In this document: piece by piece, positions 1-8,388 of the stretch
How positions within the stretch are numbered: position 1 is the first letter of the stretch
How the letters are laid out: each line of letters opens with the position of its first letter
Assembly (NCBI GenBank): GCA_045532455.1
Contig: JAZSFX010000010.1
Span: 62,001 to 126,000, forward strand
Reading direction: 5' to 3'
DNA: 64,000 bases
Origin: Ornithomonoglobus_A sp045532455
GTDB lineage: Bacteria; Bacillota; Clostridia; UBA1381
The notes under the pieces: model-generated
The model's input: only the letters and a program-made list of their open reading frames with translations
What the model was told of the DNA's origin: nothing
Database searches by the model: none
Translations under genes and position numbers: made by a program

Positions 1-230
1 TGCCATATCCATAAAAGCTCGTCTATTGCGCTTTTTAGGTATGTACGTCTTAGGGTTAAAATGGGGAATTCCTCGGACAAATCGTATCTGTTTACTATAC
101 CGAATCTTTTTACGGTATGCGCACTTGTACCGTCCTCCCACTTTGGCCTGACGTCAAGTCCCTCATCACTAAAACCGTTATCTATTATATCTCTGCAATT
201 TTGTCTGAAAATTTCGTCTGCGTAACTCAT
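1..230 (-). CDS. thyA: Thymidylate synthase ThyA, N-terminal part (cut by window edge)
   Basis: The first 76 codons of a minus-strand gene that runs off the left edge. The translation starts MSYADEIFRQNCRDIIDNG, then has the segment VRPKWEDGTSAHT, RFGIVNRYDLSEEFPILT, LRRTYLKSAIDELLWIW, which is the N-terminal dUMP/folate-binding region of the ThyA family that methylates dUMP to dTMP. The ATG at 230 follows an AAAGGGA ribosome site, and a good promoter lies at 266-294. The catalytic Cys lies outside the window. It is divergent from nothing: the neighbouring pepP gene is on the same strand but ends at its own terminator, so thyA starts a new transcript. Confidence 0.9.
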   Translation of the reverse strand, partial: MSYADEIFRQNCRDIIDNGFSDEGLDVRPKWEDGTSAHTVKRFGIVNRYDLSEEFPILTLRRTYLKSAIDELLWIW

Positions 231-265
231 AACAATCCCTTTCCTCTCGGTTTTTATATAAATAT

Positions 266-294
266 ATTGTATTATATTTTTACCATTTTGTCAA
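266..294 (-). promoter_or_regulatory. Sigma-A promoter of thyA
   Basis: On the minus strand TTGACA (294-289) and TACAAT (271-266) are separated by exactly 17 bp. It sits about 36 bp upstream of the thyA ATG and just beyond the pepP terminator. Confidence 0.75.
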
Positions 295-302
295 TATAGG
301 TT

Positions 303-327
303 AAAAAAGGCGATTAAATCGCCTTTT
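303..327. terminator. Rho-independent terminator after pepP
   Basis: AAAAAGGCGAT / ATCGCCTTTTT inverted repeat directly following the pepP stop codon (328-330), with T-runs on both strands, so it could work in either direction. It ends the long minus-strand pyrH...pepP operon. Confidence 0.8.
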
Positions 328-1380
328 TCAGATTTCTATTAAATTTTTCTCCGATTTTGTAAGATTTATAACTTTTCCATTTTGTATTGCAACCAAATCC
401 TCTATTCTTACGCCGCCCTTACCCTCTATATATATTCCCGGCTCAACCGTTAAAATTTGACCGTTTTGTATTATCTCATCACACCTTGGTGATAGAGATG
501 GCATTTCGTGAATTTGTATGCCTACACTGTGGCCAAGTCCATGACCGAAGTTTTTGCCATAGCCCTCATCGGATATTATATCTCTTGCAATTTTATCTGT
601 ATCAGAGCATTTTTTACCGACCTCTATTGCTTTTAGTGCCGATAGCTGCGCTTTTAACACTACGTTATAAATCTCTTTTTGCCATTCACTTGCTTTACCT
701 ATAACAACAGTTCTTGTCATATCGGAGCAATAACCCTCAAACACACAACCAAAGTCGAACGTTACAAAATCACCTTTTTGCAGAAGCTTTTTACTTGCAG
801 TGCCATGCGGCATTGCACTCCTTGCGCCCGAGGCAACTATTGTTTCGAAAGAAAGGGCACTTGCACCTGCCCTCTTCATAAAGAACTCCAACTTAAGCGC
901 TAATTCTTCTTCGCTTACACCCTCGCGGATTTGGGGGAGTATATACGAAAAAGCCTCATCACCAATGCGCTCCGCCTCGGCTATTTTTTTGATTTCGCTC
1001 TCGTCTTTTATTTTTCGGGGTGCATTTATCCTCTGTTGCATATCAGTGGCACTCTGAGCAGCACACAAAGCTTTCTCTAATTTCTTAAGCTCATTTACCG
1101 TTAAGTTTTCGCCCTCATAACCAATACAAACGTCGCCAAGACTTTCGAAAACATTGTTGAAATCTCTTGAAATGTCTGCAATTTCGAAGTCGGGTGCTTG
1201 CTCTTTTGCCTGTATTGTGTATCTTGAATCGGTAAGGATAAATTGGCTTTGATGAGTTATTACAAGTCTTGCATCACTACTTGTAAAACCGCTGTAGTAG
1301 AATATATTTGGGTATGACGAAATATATACTGCCTCATTATCTGCAAGAGAGTTTTTTAGTGTTTCTATTCGTTTATTCAT
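328..1380 (-). CDS. pepP: M24 family Xaa-Pro aminopeptidase
   Basis: About 350 aa, a cytoplasmic metallo-aminopeptidase of the creatinase/aminopeptidase P type that removes an N-terminal residue before proline. The N-terminal creatinase-like domain (YISSYPNIFYYSGF...RLVITHQS) is followed by the pita-bread fold with metal ligands visible as DFGCVFEGYCSDMTRT (two Asp), GHGLGHSVG (His), a Glu in QIHEMPS and the final Glu in the VEPGIYI/RIED segments. I chose the ATG at 1380 (MNKRIETLKNS) because an AAAGGAC site precedes it and it lies 4 nt after the aroQ stop; a longer open frame exists upstream but lies inside aroQ. Last gene of the operon. Confidence 0.9.
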   Translation of the reverse strand: MNKRIETLKNSLADNEAVYISSYPNIFYYSGFTSSDARLVITHQSQFILTDSRYTIQAKEQAPDFEIADISRDFNNVFESLGDVCIGYEGENLTVNELKKLEKALCAAQSATDMQQRINAPRKIKDESEIKKIAEAERIGDEAFSYILPQIREGVSEEELALKLEFFMKRAGASALSFETIVASGARSAMPHGTASKKLLQKGDFVTFDFGCVFEGYCSDMTRTVVIGKASEWQKEIYNVVLKAQLSALKAIEVGKKCSDTDKIARDIISDEGYGKNFGHGLGHSVGIQIHEMPSLSPRCDEIIQNGQILTVEPGIYIEGKGGVRIEDLVAIQNGKVINLTKSEKNLIEI

Positions 1381-1384
1381 TAAG

Positions 1385-1816
1385 TTAGTCCTTTTTTGCA
1401 AGGAATTCGAGAGCAAAGTTATAGCCCTCAAAGCCAAGACCGCAAATTTGTCCCACACATTCGGGAACAATTACAGAGGTGTCTCTGAATGACTCACGAC
1501 TGTGTACGTTTGAGATATGTACCTCTATTGTATCTATTTTAACTGAGCCGATTGCATCGCGGATTGCATACGAATAGTGTGTAAAAGCTGCTGGATTTAT
1601 TATAATACCGTCATACACTCCATATGCCTTTTGTATTTGTGTGCAGATTTCGCCCTCAATGTTACTTTGGAAGAAATCTACACCGACACCTAACTCCTGT
1701 GCCTTTTTTGCTATCATTGCCTCTAAGTCTTTTAATGTTTTGCTTCCGTAAACCTCAGGCTCACGAACACCCAACATATTCATATTTACGCCGTTTATTA
1801 CTAAAATTTTCTTCAT
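1385..1816 (-). CDS. aroQ: 3-dehydroquinate dehydratase, type II
   Basis: 143 aa, the usual length for the type II (AroQ) dodecameric enzyme that dehydrates 3-dehydroquinate in the shikimate pathway. Landmarks are the start ILVINGVNMNMLGVREPEVYG (catalytic Tyr in EVYG), INPAAFTHYSYAIRDA (His of the active site) and EVHISNVHSRESFR (substrate-anchoring loop). Its ATG overlaps the ispG stop as ATGA, so it is translationally coupled in the ispG-aroQ-pepP tail of the operon. Confidence 0.94.
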   Translation of the reverse strand: MKKILVINGVNMNMLGVREPEVYGSKTLKDLEAMIAKKAQELGVGVDFFQSNIEGEICTQIQKAYGVYDGIIINPAAFTHYSYAIRDAIGSVKIDTIEVHISNVHSRESFRDTSVIVPECVGQICGLGFEGYNFALEFLAKKD

Positions 1817-2850
1817 AGCAGTTCTACCTCTTTCATAAATTCTTCCAACAGGTTTTCTTCTTTTACTTTTTTTACAATCTCACCTTTTTTAAAAATAAGT
1901 CCCTCGCCTTTGCCGCCGGCAATTCCTATATCTGCCTCACGTGCCTCACCAGGTCCGTTTACTGCACAACCCATTACTGCAACCTTTATAGGCTTATCTA
2001 TATGCGCAATTCTCTTTTCTACCTCTGTGGCAAGATTTATTAAATCTATCTGTGTTCTTCCGCAGGTAGGACACGATATTAGTGTTGCACCGCTTTTTCT
2101 TAGACCTAAAACTTTTAGTATGTCATACGCGGCATATATCTCCTCTACGGGATTAGCAGTAAGCGAAACTCGCATTGTATTGCCTATTCCCTCCGAGAGA
2201 AGTGCACCTATACCCACTGCGGATTTTATTGTTCCGCTCCTCAGTGTTCCTGCCTCTGTTACGCCAATATGCAGTGGGATATCTGATTTCCCATTGAATT
2301 TACGATATGCCTGTATCATTGTAGGTACGTCGGAGACCTTTATTGATACCACAATATCCTTAAAATTCAGTTCGTCAAGTATCTCTACGTGCGAAAATGC
2401 ACTCTCAACAAGTGCGTCAGCACATACTCCGCCATACTTCTGTAGAAGTACTTTATCCAAAGAGCCTCCGTTTACACCAATTCTTATTGGTATGCCCCTT
2501 TCCTTTGCCATATCCACAACTTGCTTTACTCTCGATTTTTCTCCGATGTTACCAGGGTTAATGCGCACCTTGTCGACACCGTTTTTCATACTTTCAAGAG
2601 CAAGTCTATAGTCGAAATGTATATCTGCCACCAGCGGAATGTGTATTTGCTTTTTTATTTCTTTTATTGCCTGTGCCGCCTCCATATCAGGAACTGCAAC
2701 ACGTATGATTTCACAGCCAGCTTCCTCTAACTCTAAAATCTGCGACACTGTTCCCAAAACATCGCGCGTATCGGTATTACACATAGACTGTATGGCAACT
2801 CGCTCGCCGCCACCGATTTTTACCCCGCCTATATTTACAATTCGTTTCAT
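1813..2850 (-). CDS. ispG: 4-hydroxy-3-methylbut-2-enyl diphosphate synthase IspG (GcpE)
   Basis: 345 aa. Converts MEcPP to HMBPP, the penultimate step of the DXP isoprenoid pathway. The TIM-barrel part starts VNIGGVKIGGGERVAIQSMCNTDT; the [4Fe-4S] ligands are the two Cys of SCPTCGR plus the Cys in MGCAVNGPGEA, followed by the typical ADIGIAGGKGEG. Overlaps rseP by one base and aroQ by four. dxr lies three genes upstream in the same operon, so two DXP-pathway steps are co-transcribed with uppS, which uses the product. Confidence 0.95.
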   Translation of the reverse strand: MKRIVNIGGVKIGGGERVAIQSMCNTDTRDVLGTVSQILELEEAGCEIIRVAVPDMEAAQAIKEIKKQIHIPLVADIHFDYRLALESMKNGVDKVRINPGNIGEKSRVKQVVDMAKERGIPIRIGVNGGSLDKVLLQKYGGVCADALVESAFSHVEILDELNFKDIVVSIKVSDVPTMIQAYRKFNGKSDIPLHIGVTEAGTLRSGTIKSAVGIGALLSEGIGNTMRVSLTANPVEEIYAAYDILKVLGLRKSGATLISCPTCGRTQIDLINLATEVEKRIAHIDKPIKVAVMGCAVNGPGEAREADIGIAGGKGEGLIFKKGEIVKKVKEENLLEEFMKEVELL

Positions 2851-4004
2851 TATGCTCCCCCTATAAGTTTTACTATATCATTAAACGATATAAATACCAC
2901 TAAAGCCAACAGGAGTATCATTCCTATTGCGTGGACGATACCCTCTTTCTCGGGCGGGATTGGTTTTCTTCTTATTAACTCTACCACCATAAAGAACACT
3001 CTGCCTCCGTCTAATGCAGGGAATGGTAACAGATTAAATACTCCGAGGTTAATGGTTAAAAGTGCAAGCAAATTCAGGACATAGATAAGGCTATAGCTTT
3101 CCTGATTTACTGCAGTATTTACTTCCTTTACTATTCCTACAGGGCCTGACATCTGCGATATGTCCGCTTTACCCCGTATCATATCCCACAAGGAATTATA
3201 CACAAGCTTTACAACAAACTTTGTGTTGTCAAAGGCATATTTCCAGATATTTTTAAAGGTTATGTCCTCGCTTTGAACGGTTATTCCCAAAAGATAGCGT
3301 GTCTGTGTCTGGGATTTACCTATAAGGTCTTCTTGTTTTTTAAGACTTTCGCTATATGGAACTGTTCGCACCGTTTCGTTACCATTTACTAAAACTTTGC
3401 ACTCGACACCGTCGTCGAGGTAATTGTATATTACTGTCTGCTCGCTCGCAGGCACATTTATCTTCTTTTTTTCTCCGTTTCGCCTGATTGTTATGGAGAG
3501 CATATCGTCTTTTTGAAGACTTTGGGTATATAGCGAAATATCGTTATAAAAGCTAATTTTTTTACCGTTTATTTCGATGATTTCGTCGCCTTTTTGTACT
3601 CCTGCCTCACTGAGATAGCTATATTCCACCGCATTTTCCACCACGTTTGTTGCAACGGGAGACAGCGACGGTAACAGAATAACAAAAACCACAAAGCCGA
3701 GTATTATATTAAATATTCCGCCTGCTAAAACAACCAGAATTCTCTGCCATACAGGTCGGTTTGAAAATGCCCTTGGGTCGTCGGATTTTTCGTCTTCGCC
3801 CTCAAACTGACAAAATCCGCCAAGAGGGATTGCTCTTATTGTATACAATATTGAATTTTTTTCTTTTTTGAATATTTTCGGTCCAAAGCCTATGGCATAT
3901 TCTAAAATTTTGAAGTTAAAAATCCTCGCCACTATATAATGACCGAATTCGTGAAGTGATACCATCAAAAGAAAAAGCAATACCGTTACAAGTGCAGTTA
4001 TCAT
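2850..4004 (-). CDS. rseP: Site-2 protease RseP/RasP, membrane zinc metalloprotease
   Basis: 384 aa intramembrane protease that cleaves anti-sigma factors and signal-peptide remnants. The first membrane segment carries the HEFGH zinc motif (residues about 18-22). One PDZ domain is seen around VQKGDEIIEINGKKISFYNDI, and the last conserved membrane segment has NLLPFPALDGGR, whose Asp is the third zinc ligand. Four or so hydrophobic segments, with a long inserted stretch between PDZ and the C-terminal core. Located between dxr and ispG, the conserved order in Bacillota. Confidence 0.93.
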   Translation of the reverse strand: MITALVTVLLFLLMVSLHEFGHYIVARIFNFKILEYAIGFGPKIFKKEKNSILYTIRAIPLGGFCQFEGEDEKSDDPRAFSNRPVWQRILVVLAGGIFNIILGFVVFVILLPSLSPVATNVVENAVEYSYLSEAGVQKGDEIIEINGKKISFYNDISLYTQSLQKDDMLSITIRRNGEKKKINVPASEQTVIYNYLDDGVECKVLVNGNETVRTVPYSESLKKQEDLIGKSQTQTRYLLGITVQSEDITFKNIWKYAFDNTKFVVKLVYNSLWDMIRGKADISQMSGPVGIVKEVNTAVNQESYSLIYVLNLLALLTINLGVFNLLPFPALDGGRVFFMVVELIRRKPIPPEKEGIVHAIGMILLLALVVFISFNDIVKLIGGA

Positions 4005-4042
4005 TTATACTATCCTTTCTCGCTATATGATTTTGAATTATT

Positions 4043-5194
4043 TTAAGCTTTTATCCACCTACGAACTATCTCTCTTGCCTCTGTATCTGCCTCAAATATC
4101 TGCTCTAATGTAGGGTTTTGTATATTCTTTACCGAGTCGACCGCATAGGCTATCGAATCGGATATTTGTGTGTATGTCATTTTACCCCCTAAAAACATTT
4201 CCACCGCCACCTCGTCGGCACTGTTGAAAATAGTTGGTAAAATGCCACCCTCACGACCTGCTTTTTTTGCGACTTCGAGAGCAAAAAATGTCTTTGTGTC
4301 AGGTTTTTCGAATGTAAGCTGACCCACGTTTGCAAAGTCTATTTCGTTTTCTTTCATTGGTAATCTGTCGGGATATGTGAGTGCAAACTGAATGGGGAGT
4401 CGCATATCGGGTGTGCCGAGTTGTGCAATTATCCCGTTATCAACATATTCAACCATCGAATGAACTATGCTTTGACGGTGTATTAAAACTTCTATATTAT
4501 CTATATCAACACCAAAGAGCCACTTTGCCTCAATTACCTCCAGACCCTTATTCACAAGAGTAGATGAGTCGATTGTAACCTTTGCACCCATATTCCAATT
4601 AGGGTGTTTTAGTGCTTGCTGGGGTGTGATGCTTTCTAATTCCTCTCTTTTTTTGCCCACGAAGGGTCCACCAGAGGCAGTAAGAAGTATCTTTTTTACT
4701 GCTTTTTGGGGGTTGCCCATAAGGGATTGGAAAATTGCACTATGTTCACTGTCTACGGGTAGTATTTTAACACCGTAGTCCTTTGCAAGCTTTGTTACAA
4801 TATGTCCGCCTGTTACAAGTGTTTCTTTATTAGCAAGTGCAATATCTTTTTTTGCCTTTATTGCCTCTATTGTCGGTCTTAAGCCGCTTATTCCTACAAC
4901 TGCAGTTACAACAATGTCTGCCATCGCGGCAGTTGCTACGTCAACAACTCCTTGCTCACCATCAATTACCTTTATATTGGTATCGGCTAATTTTATTTTA
5001 AGCTCGTTTGCTTTTTGGGCGTTTGTTACACAAACAAATTCGGGTTTAAATTCTCTTGATTGTTCTTCGAGTAATTTTATGTTTGAATGTGCAGAGAGTG
5101 CTACTACATTTATTTCGTTACTGTATTCTCTTGCAATCTGCAGTGTTTGTGTACCGATTGAGCCTGTTGAGCCTATAATTGATATGTTTTTCAT
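4043..5194 (-). CDS. dxr: 1-deoxy-D-xylulose 5-phosphate reductoisomerase
   Basis: 383 aa, the NADPH-dependent enzyme making MEP from DXP. Begins MKNISIIGSTGSIGTQTL (NADPH-binding GSTGSIG). The metal/substrate region is LPVDSEHSAIFQ, LTASGGPF and HPNWNMGAKVTIDSSTLVNKGLEVIEA. I prefer the ATG at 5194 over an in-frame ATG 42 nt upstream because a GGGAGG site lies 11 nt before it and the family begins here. An alternative 397-aa version would start 2 nt after the cdsA stop without a ribosome site. Confidence 0.94.
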   Translation of the reverse strand: MKNISIIGSTGSIGTQTLQIAREYSNEINVVALSAHSNIKLLEEQSREFKPEFVCVTNAQKANELKIKLADTNIKVIDGEQGVVDVATAAMADIVVTAVVGISGLRPTIEAIKAKKDIALANKETLVTGGHIVTKLAKDYGVKILPVDSEHSAIFQSLMGNPQKAVKKILLTASGGPFVGKKREELESITPQQALKHPNWNMGAKVTIDSSTLVNKGLEVIEAKWLFGVDIDNIEVLIHRQSIVHSMVEYVDNGIIAQLGTPDMRLPIQFALTYPDRLPMKENEIDFANVGQLTFEKPDTKTFFALEVAKKAGREGGILPTIFNSADEVAVEMFLGGKMTYTQISDSIAYAVDSVKNIQNPTLEQIFEADTEAREIVRRWIKA

Positions 5195-5237
5195 ATTTAA
5201 ACATTCCTCCCGTAAAATTGGAGTTGAAGTAATCATT

Positions 5238-6041
5238 TTATATTACGTATAACATCATACATATAACAGGTGCTATAAATATCACACTGTCAAATCTGTC
5301 TAAAAATCCGCCGTGCCCGGGGAATATTGTACCAAAGTCTTTAATTTGCGCATCGCGCTTTATTGCAGAGGCGCTTAAATCTCCAACCTGTGAGAGAATA
5401 CTTCCCAAAGCACCTATTATTGCGCCCTTAAGAAGATACGTAATATCTGTATTATAAATAAAATACGAATATAGCGCACACAACACAAGTGAGCCGATAA
5501 CACCCGCTATTGCACCTTCAACGGTCTTTTTTGGACTTACGTGTTCTATAAGCTTATGCTTACCGAAAAATCTGCCGCCAAAGTATGCAAATGTATCTGT
5601 GCCCCACGCACAAATGAACACTAAAAGCATAGTGAGTGTGTTATGGCTTTCTTTTATGAGGAATATGCAAATAACCGAAATTGTAATATACAATGTTAAA
5701 AATCCGTTTGCTAAAACCTCACTGTATTTTACATTTGAATGCTCTTTAACAACAAGAATCATATGCGACAGGATTGTAAAAATAAGTAATATTGCCATTA
5801 TATACTCCCAATTAAGCAGTTGGGGTAGCTTTAGAGCGCCATATGTAGATATCATAAGCAGTATAGCGCACAAATATCCCACATATTTTACTTTTTTGGG
5901 TGGCTTTGTTGCCATATAGCACTCATATAGCATAACAAGTCCTACTATTCCTAAAGCGACAGTAAATACTATTGGTGGAAGCAATAAAACTGCAATAAAT
6001 ACTATTGCGGAAATTACTCCTGTTAATATTCTTGTTTTCAT
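5238..6041 (-). CDS. cdsA: Phosphatidate cytidylyltransferase (CDP-diglyceride synthase)
   Basis: 267 aa integral membrane protein with about eight hydrophobic segments that makes CDP-diacylglycerol from phosphatidate and CTP, the branch point for phospholipids. The family signature is near the C-terminus: SQVGDLSASAIKRDAQIKDFG followed by PGHGGFLDRFDS (metal-binding Asp residues). Preceded by the structured repeat element at 6072-6274, which separates it from uppS. Confidence 0.93.
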   Translation of the reverse strand: MKTRILTGVISAIVFIAVLLLPPIVFTVALGIVGLVMLYECYMATKPPKKVKYVGYLCAILLMISTYGALKLPQLLNWEYIMAILLIFTILSHMILVVKEHSNVKYSEVLANGFLTLYITISVICIFLIKESHNTLTMLLVFICAWGTDTFAYFGGRFFGKHKLIEHVSPKKTVEGAIAGVIGSLVLCALYSYFIYNTDITYLLKGAIIGALGSILSQVGDLSASAIKRDAQIKDFGTIFPGHGGFLDRFDSVIFIAPVICMMLYVI

Positions 6042-6071
6042 TTGAATTTCAATCCTTTCTTGAATTAAAGC

Positions 6072-6274
6072 AAAAGGTGGTAAGATGACCTTTGCCTCTT
6101 AAAATTGTTCAGGTTGCCACTTTGAAGTCTGGGTGCTGTATTGGGTATACTGCCCCAGACAAAAGGTGGTAGGATGACCTTTGACTTTTAAAATTGTTCA
6201 GGTTGCCACTTTGAAGTCTGGGTGCTGTATCGGGTATACCGCCCCAGACAAAAGGTGGTAAGATGGGCAATTTT
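6072..6274 (-). ncRNA. Structured intercistronic element, copy A (tandem, 89-bp period)
   Basis: Read on the minus strand (transcription direction), the element starts within the uppS stop codon. A full copy (6274-6190) has outer AAAATTG/CAATTTT, conserved CCATCTTA and CAACCTGAA strands, stem CCACCTTT/AAAGTGG, stem GTCTGGG/CCCAGAC and tip GGTATACCCGATACAGCACC. A second copy (6189-6101) repeats this at an 89-bp period with a few changes in the tip (GCAGTATACCCAATACAGC) but keeps the pairing; a third, truncated start lies at 6096-6072. Related copies occur at 26403, 29660 and 37315. Function unknown. I call it ncRNA because of orientation and pairing; a DNA repeat that transcribes into hairpins is the alternative. 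Confidence 0.6.
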
Positions 6275-7010
6275 AAACCCCTCCGTATCTTCTTCCCCTG
6301 TTCTGATAATCATATATTGCTTTTCTTAAATCCTCACTCTTAAAATCGGGCCAGAGCTTGTGTGTAAACCACATTTCTGCATAGCTTAACTGCCATAACA
6401 TAAAGTTCGAAAGGCGCATTTCGCCGCTTGTTCGTATAAGCAGGTCAACCTCGTCTTGACCTGCGGTATATAAATAATCTGAAAATGTTTTTTCGTCAAC
6501 TTCTCCGATTTGTTTTTTTCCGTTTTGTAAATCCAAGAAAATATTTTTTGTTGCATTTAATATTTCTTCTCTGCCACCGTAGTTGAGGGCGATATTTAAA
6601 ACAACTCCCGTGTTGTTTTTTGTAAATTCCTCTGTTTTTATAATCTGGCGCTTCATTTCTTCGGACAGTTCTTTTCTTGAGCCTATTGCACGCACAACAA
6701 CATTCTCACCAGCAAGTGTCCTTTCGGCATTTACAAGATAATCCATAAGTAAATTCATTAAATAATCGACCTCTTCTTTTGGTCGTTTCCAATTCTCAGT
6801 AGAAAAGGCATATGCAGTAACATATTTCACACCTAATTTGTTTGCCTCTGTTACAATCTTTTTTAAGACCTCTGCGCCGGCACTGTGGCCTGCACTGCGT
6901 GGAAGTCCTCTCTTTTTTGCCCATCTTCCGTTACCGTCCATTATTATTCCGATATGTTTGGGTAATTTTTGCGGGTCTATTTCAAATTTTTGCTTTCTTT
7001 TAAATAACAT
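6273..7010 (-). CDS. uppS: Undecaprenyl diphosphate synthase (isoprenyl transferase)
   Basis: 245 aa cis-prenyltransferase that extends FPP with IPP to the C55 carrier lipid for peptidoglycan. Motifs: HIGIIMDGNGRWAKKRGLPR (catalytic Asp, phosphate-binding), YAFSTENWKRP, and the C-terminal RTSGEMRLSNFMLWQLSYAE. Sits between frr and cdsA, the standard order. Its stop codon is already part of the structured element that follows. Confidence 0.95.
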   Translation of the reverse strand: MLFKRKQKFEIDPQKLPKHIGIIMDGNGRWAKKRGLPRSAGHSAGAEVLKKIVTEANKLGVKYVTAYAFSTENWKRPKEEVDYLMNLLMDYLVNAERTLAGENVVVRAIGSRKELSEEMKRQIIKTEEFTKNNTGVVLNIALNYGGREEILNATKNIFLDLQNGKKQIGEVDEKTFSDYLYTAGQDEVDLLIRTSGEMRLSNFMLWQLSYAEMWFTHKLWPDFKSEDLRKAIYDYQNRGRRYGGV

Positions 7011-7030
7011 AATCTTTTACCTAATACAAA

Positions 7031-7067
7031 GCAATCCGTCGGTGCGCCGAACGCACCGGCGGATTGC
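7031..7067. repeat. Strong hairpin between frr and uppS
   Basis: GCAATCCGtCGGTGCG / CGCACCGgCGGATTGC with a 5-nt loop: 15 pairs, GC-rich in an AT-rich background. There is no T-run on the minus strand, so it is not a simple terminator; it could be a processing or stabilising hairpin in the frr-uppS message. Confidence 0.6.
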
Positions 7068-7079
7068 CAACACAAATCA

Positions 7080-7631
7080 TCAAACCTCTAATATTTCCTT
7101 TTCCTTATCTGCACAAATATTATCAATTTCTTTTATATATTTGTCGGTAAGGTTCTGGATGTCCTTTTCAATACCTTTTAGGTCGTCTTCTGTAACTTCT
7201 CCGTCTTTCTTCTTCTTTTTGTAATCGTCAAGAGCATCACGACGGACATTTCTTACCTGAACCTTTGCTTCTTCGGTATACTTTTTAACAAGCTTTACAA
7301 GCTCTTTTCTTCTTTCCTCTGTCAGTGGCGGGAAAGTCAGTCTTATTGCTTTTCCGTCATTTTGAGGAGTAATACCAAGCTCAGATTCGTTTATTGCTTT
7401 TTCGATAGCCTTTAGTGCAGTTGCGTCCCAAGGCTGAATCAAAAGCTGTCTTGGATCGGGTGATGAAATTGCTCCTATTTGTTGAATAGGAGTCATTGTT
7501 CCGTAATAGTCAATAGCTATCTTATCAAGAACAGATGCATTTGCACGTCCTGCACGAATTGTTTTTAATTCGTTGTTGTATCCATCTACTCTTTTTTCCA
7601 TTTTTGCTTCTATTTCAGGATAATTTGCCAT
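7080..7631 (-). CDS. frr: Ribosome recycling factor
   Basis: 183 aa, exactly the family length. Splits post-termination ribosomes together with EF-G. Typical segments: LKTIRAGRANASVLDKI near the N-terminus, PIQQIGAISSPDPRQLLIQPWD in the middle beta domain, and the long helical DYKKKKKDGEVTEDD...DKYIKEIDNI. Follows pyrH by 15 nt. Confidence 0.96.
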   Translation of the reverse strand: MANYPEIEAKMEKRVDGYNNELKTIRAGRANASVLDKIAIDYYGTMTPIQQIGAISSPDPRQLLIQPWDATALKAIEKAINESELGITPQNDGKAIRLTFPPLTEERRKELVKLVKKYTEEAKVQVRNVRRDALDDYKKKKKDGEVTEDDLKGIEKDIQNLTDKYIKEIDNICADKEKEILEV

Positions 7632-7646
7632 TTTCCTTCTCCTTCC

Positions 7647-8369
7647 TTATTCAAGTACGCCACTTGTGTTTACCAAAGTACCTATGGCATCACCGTTGAT
7701 GGCTCTTACTATATTTTTGGGGTCATTCAGACCGAATACAAGAATAGGCATATTGTTGTCGCGACACATCGAAGCTGCAGTTGAATCCATAACACCCAGA
7801 TTTTTTGATAAAACCTCATCGAAGGACAGTACACTGTACTTCTTTGCGTTTGGATTAATCATCGGATCGCTGTCGTATACTGCATCAACCTTTTTGGCAA
7901 GCAATATAACGTCTGCTTCCATTTCTACTGCTCTTAGTGCTGCAGCAGTATCGGTTGACATGAACGGATTACCCGTACCGCAACCAAATATTACTACTCT
8001 GCCTTTTTGAAGATGACGTTCTGCTTTACCTCTTATATATGGCTCTGCAACGGAGTGCATTTCGATAGCAGTCTGGACTCTTGTTTCTACACCGCAGTTT
8101 TCTAATGCACTGCACAGTGCAAGGGCATTTATGGCAGTAGCAAGCATTCCCATATGGTCTGCCCGTGTTCTGTCCATATTTTCGCCGCTTCTGCCGCGCC
8201 AGATGTTTCCTCCGCCTACAACGATTGAAACCTGTGCACCCAAATCCACAATTTCTTTAATATTCTGACTTATTTCTTCAAGAGTTTTTTCGTCAAGTCC
8301 GAAGCCATTGCTGCCTGCAAGCGCCTCTCCGCTTACTTTAAGGAGCACTCTCTTGTATTTTATACTCAT
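7647..8369 (-). CDS. pyrH: UMP kinase
   Basis: 240 aa hexameric amino-acid-kinase-fold enzyme that phosphorylates UMP to UDP. Motifs: RVLLKVSGEALAG at the N-terminus, VVGGGNIWRG, RADHMGMLATAINALAL and GCGTGNPFMSTDTAAALRA. Starts only 19 nt after the stop of the SLH protein gene, which leaves no room for a separate promoter between them. The usual rpsB-tsf neighbours are absent here. Confidence 0.95.
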   Translation of the reverse strand: MSIKYKRVLLKVSGEALAGSNGFGLDEKTLEEISQNIKEIVDLGAQVSIVVGGGNIWRGRSGENMDRTRADHMGMLATAINALALCSALENCGVETRVQTAIEMHSVAEPYIRGKAERHLQKGRVVIFGCGTGNPFMSTDTAAALRAVEMEADVILLAKKVDAVYDSDPMINPNAKKYSVLSFDEVLSKNLGVMDSTAASMCRDNNMPILVFGLNDPKNIVRAINGDAIGTLVNTSGVLE

Positions 8370-8388
8370 ATAATGACCTCCGAATTAA

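Noticed and set aside
6072..6274. CRISPR array suggested by the 89-bp tandem repeat
   Set aside because: Only two full units, contiguous without spacers, and no cas genes; the repeat is a duplicated hairpin element.
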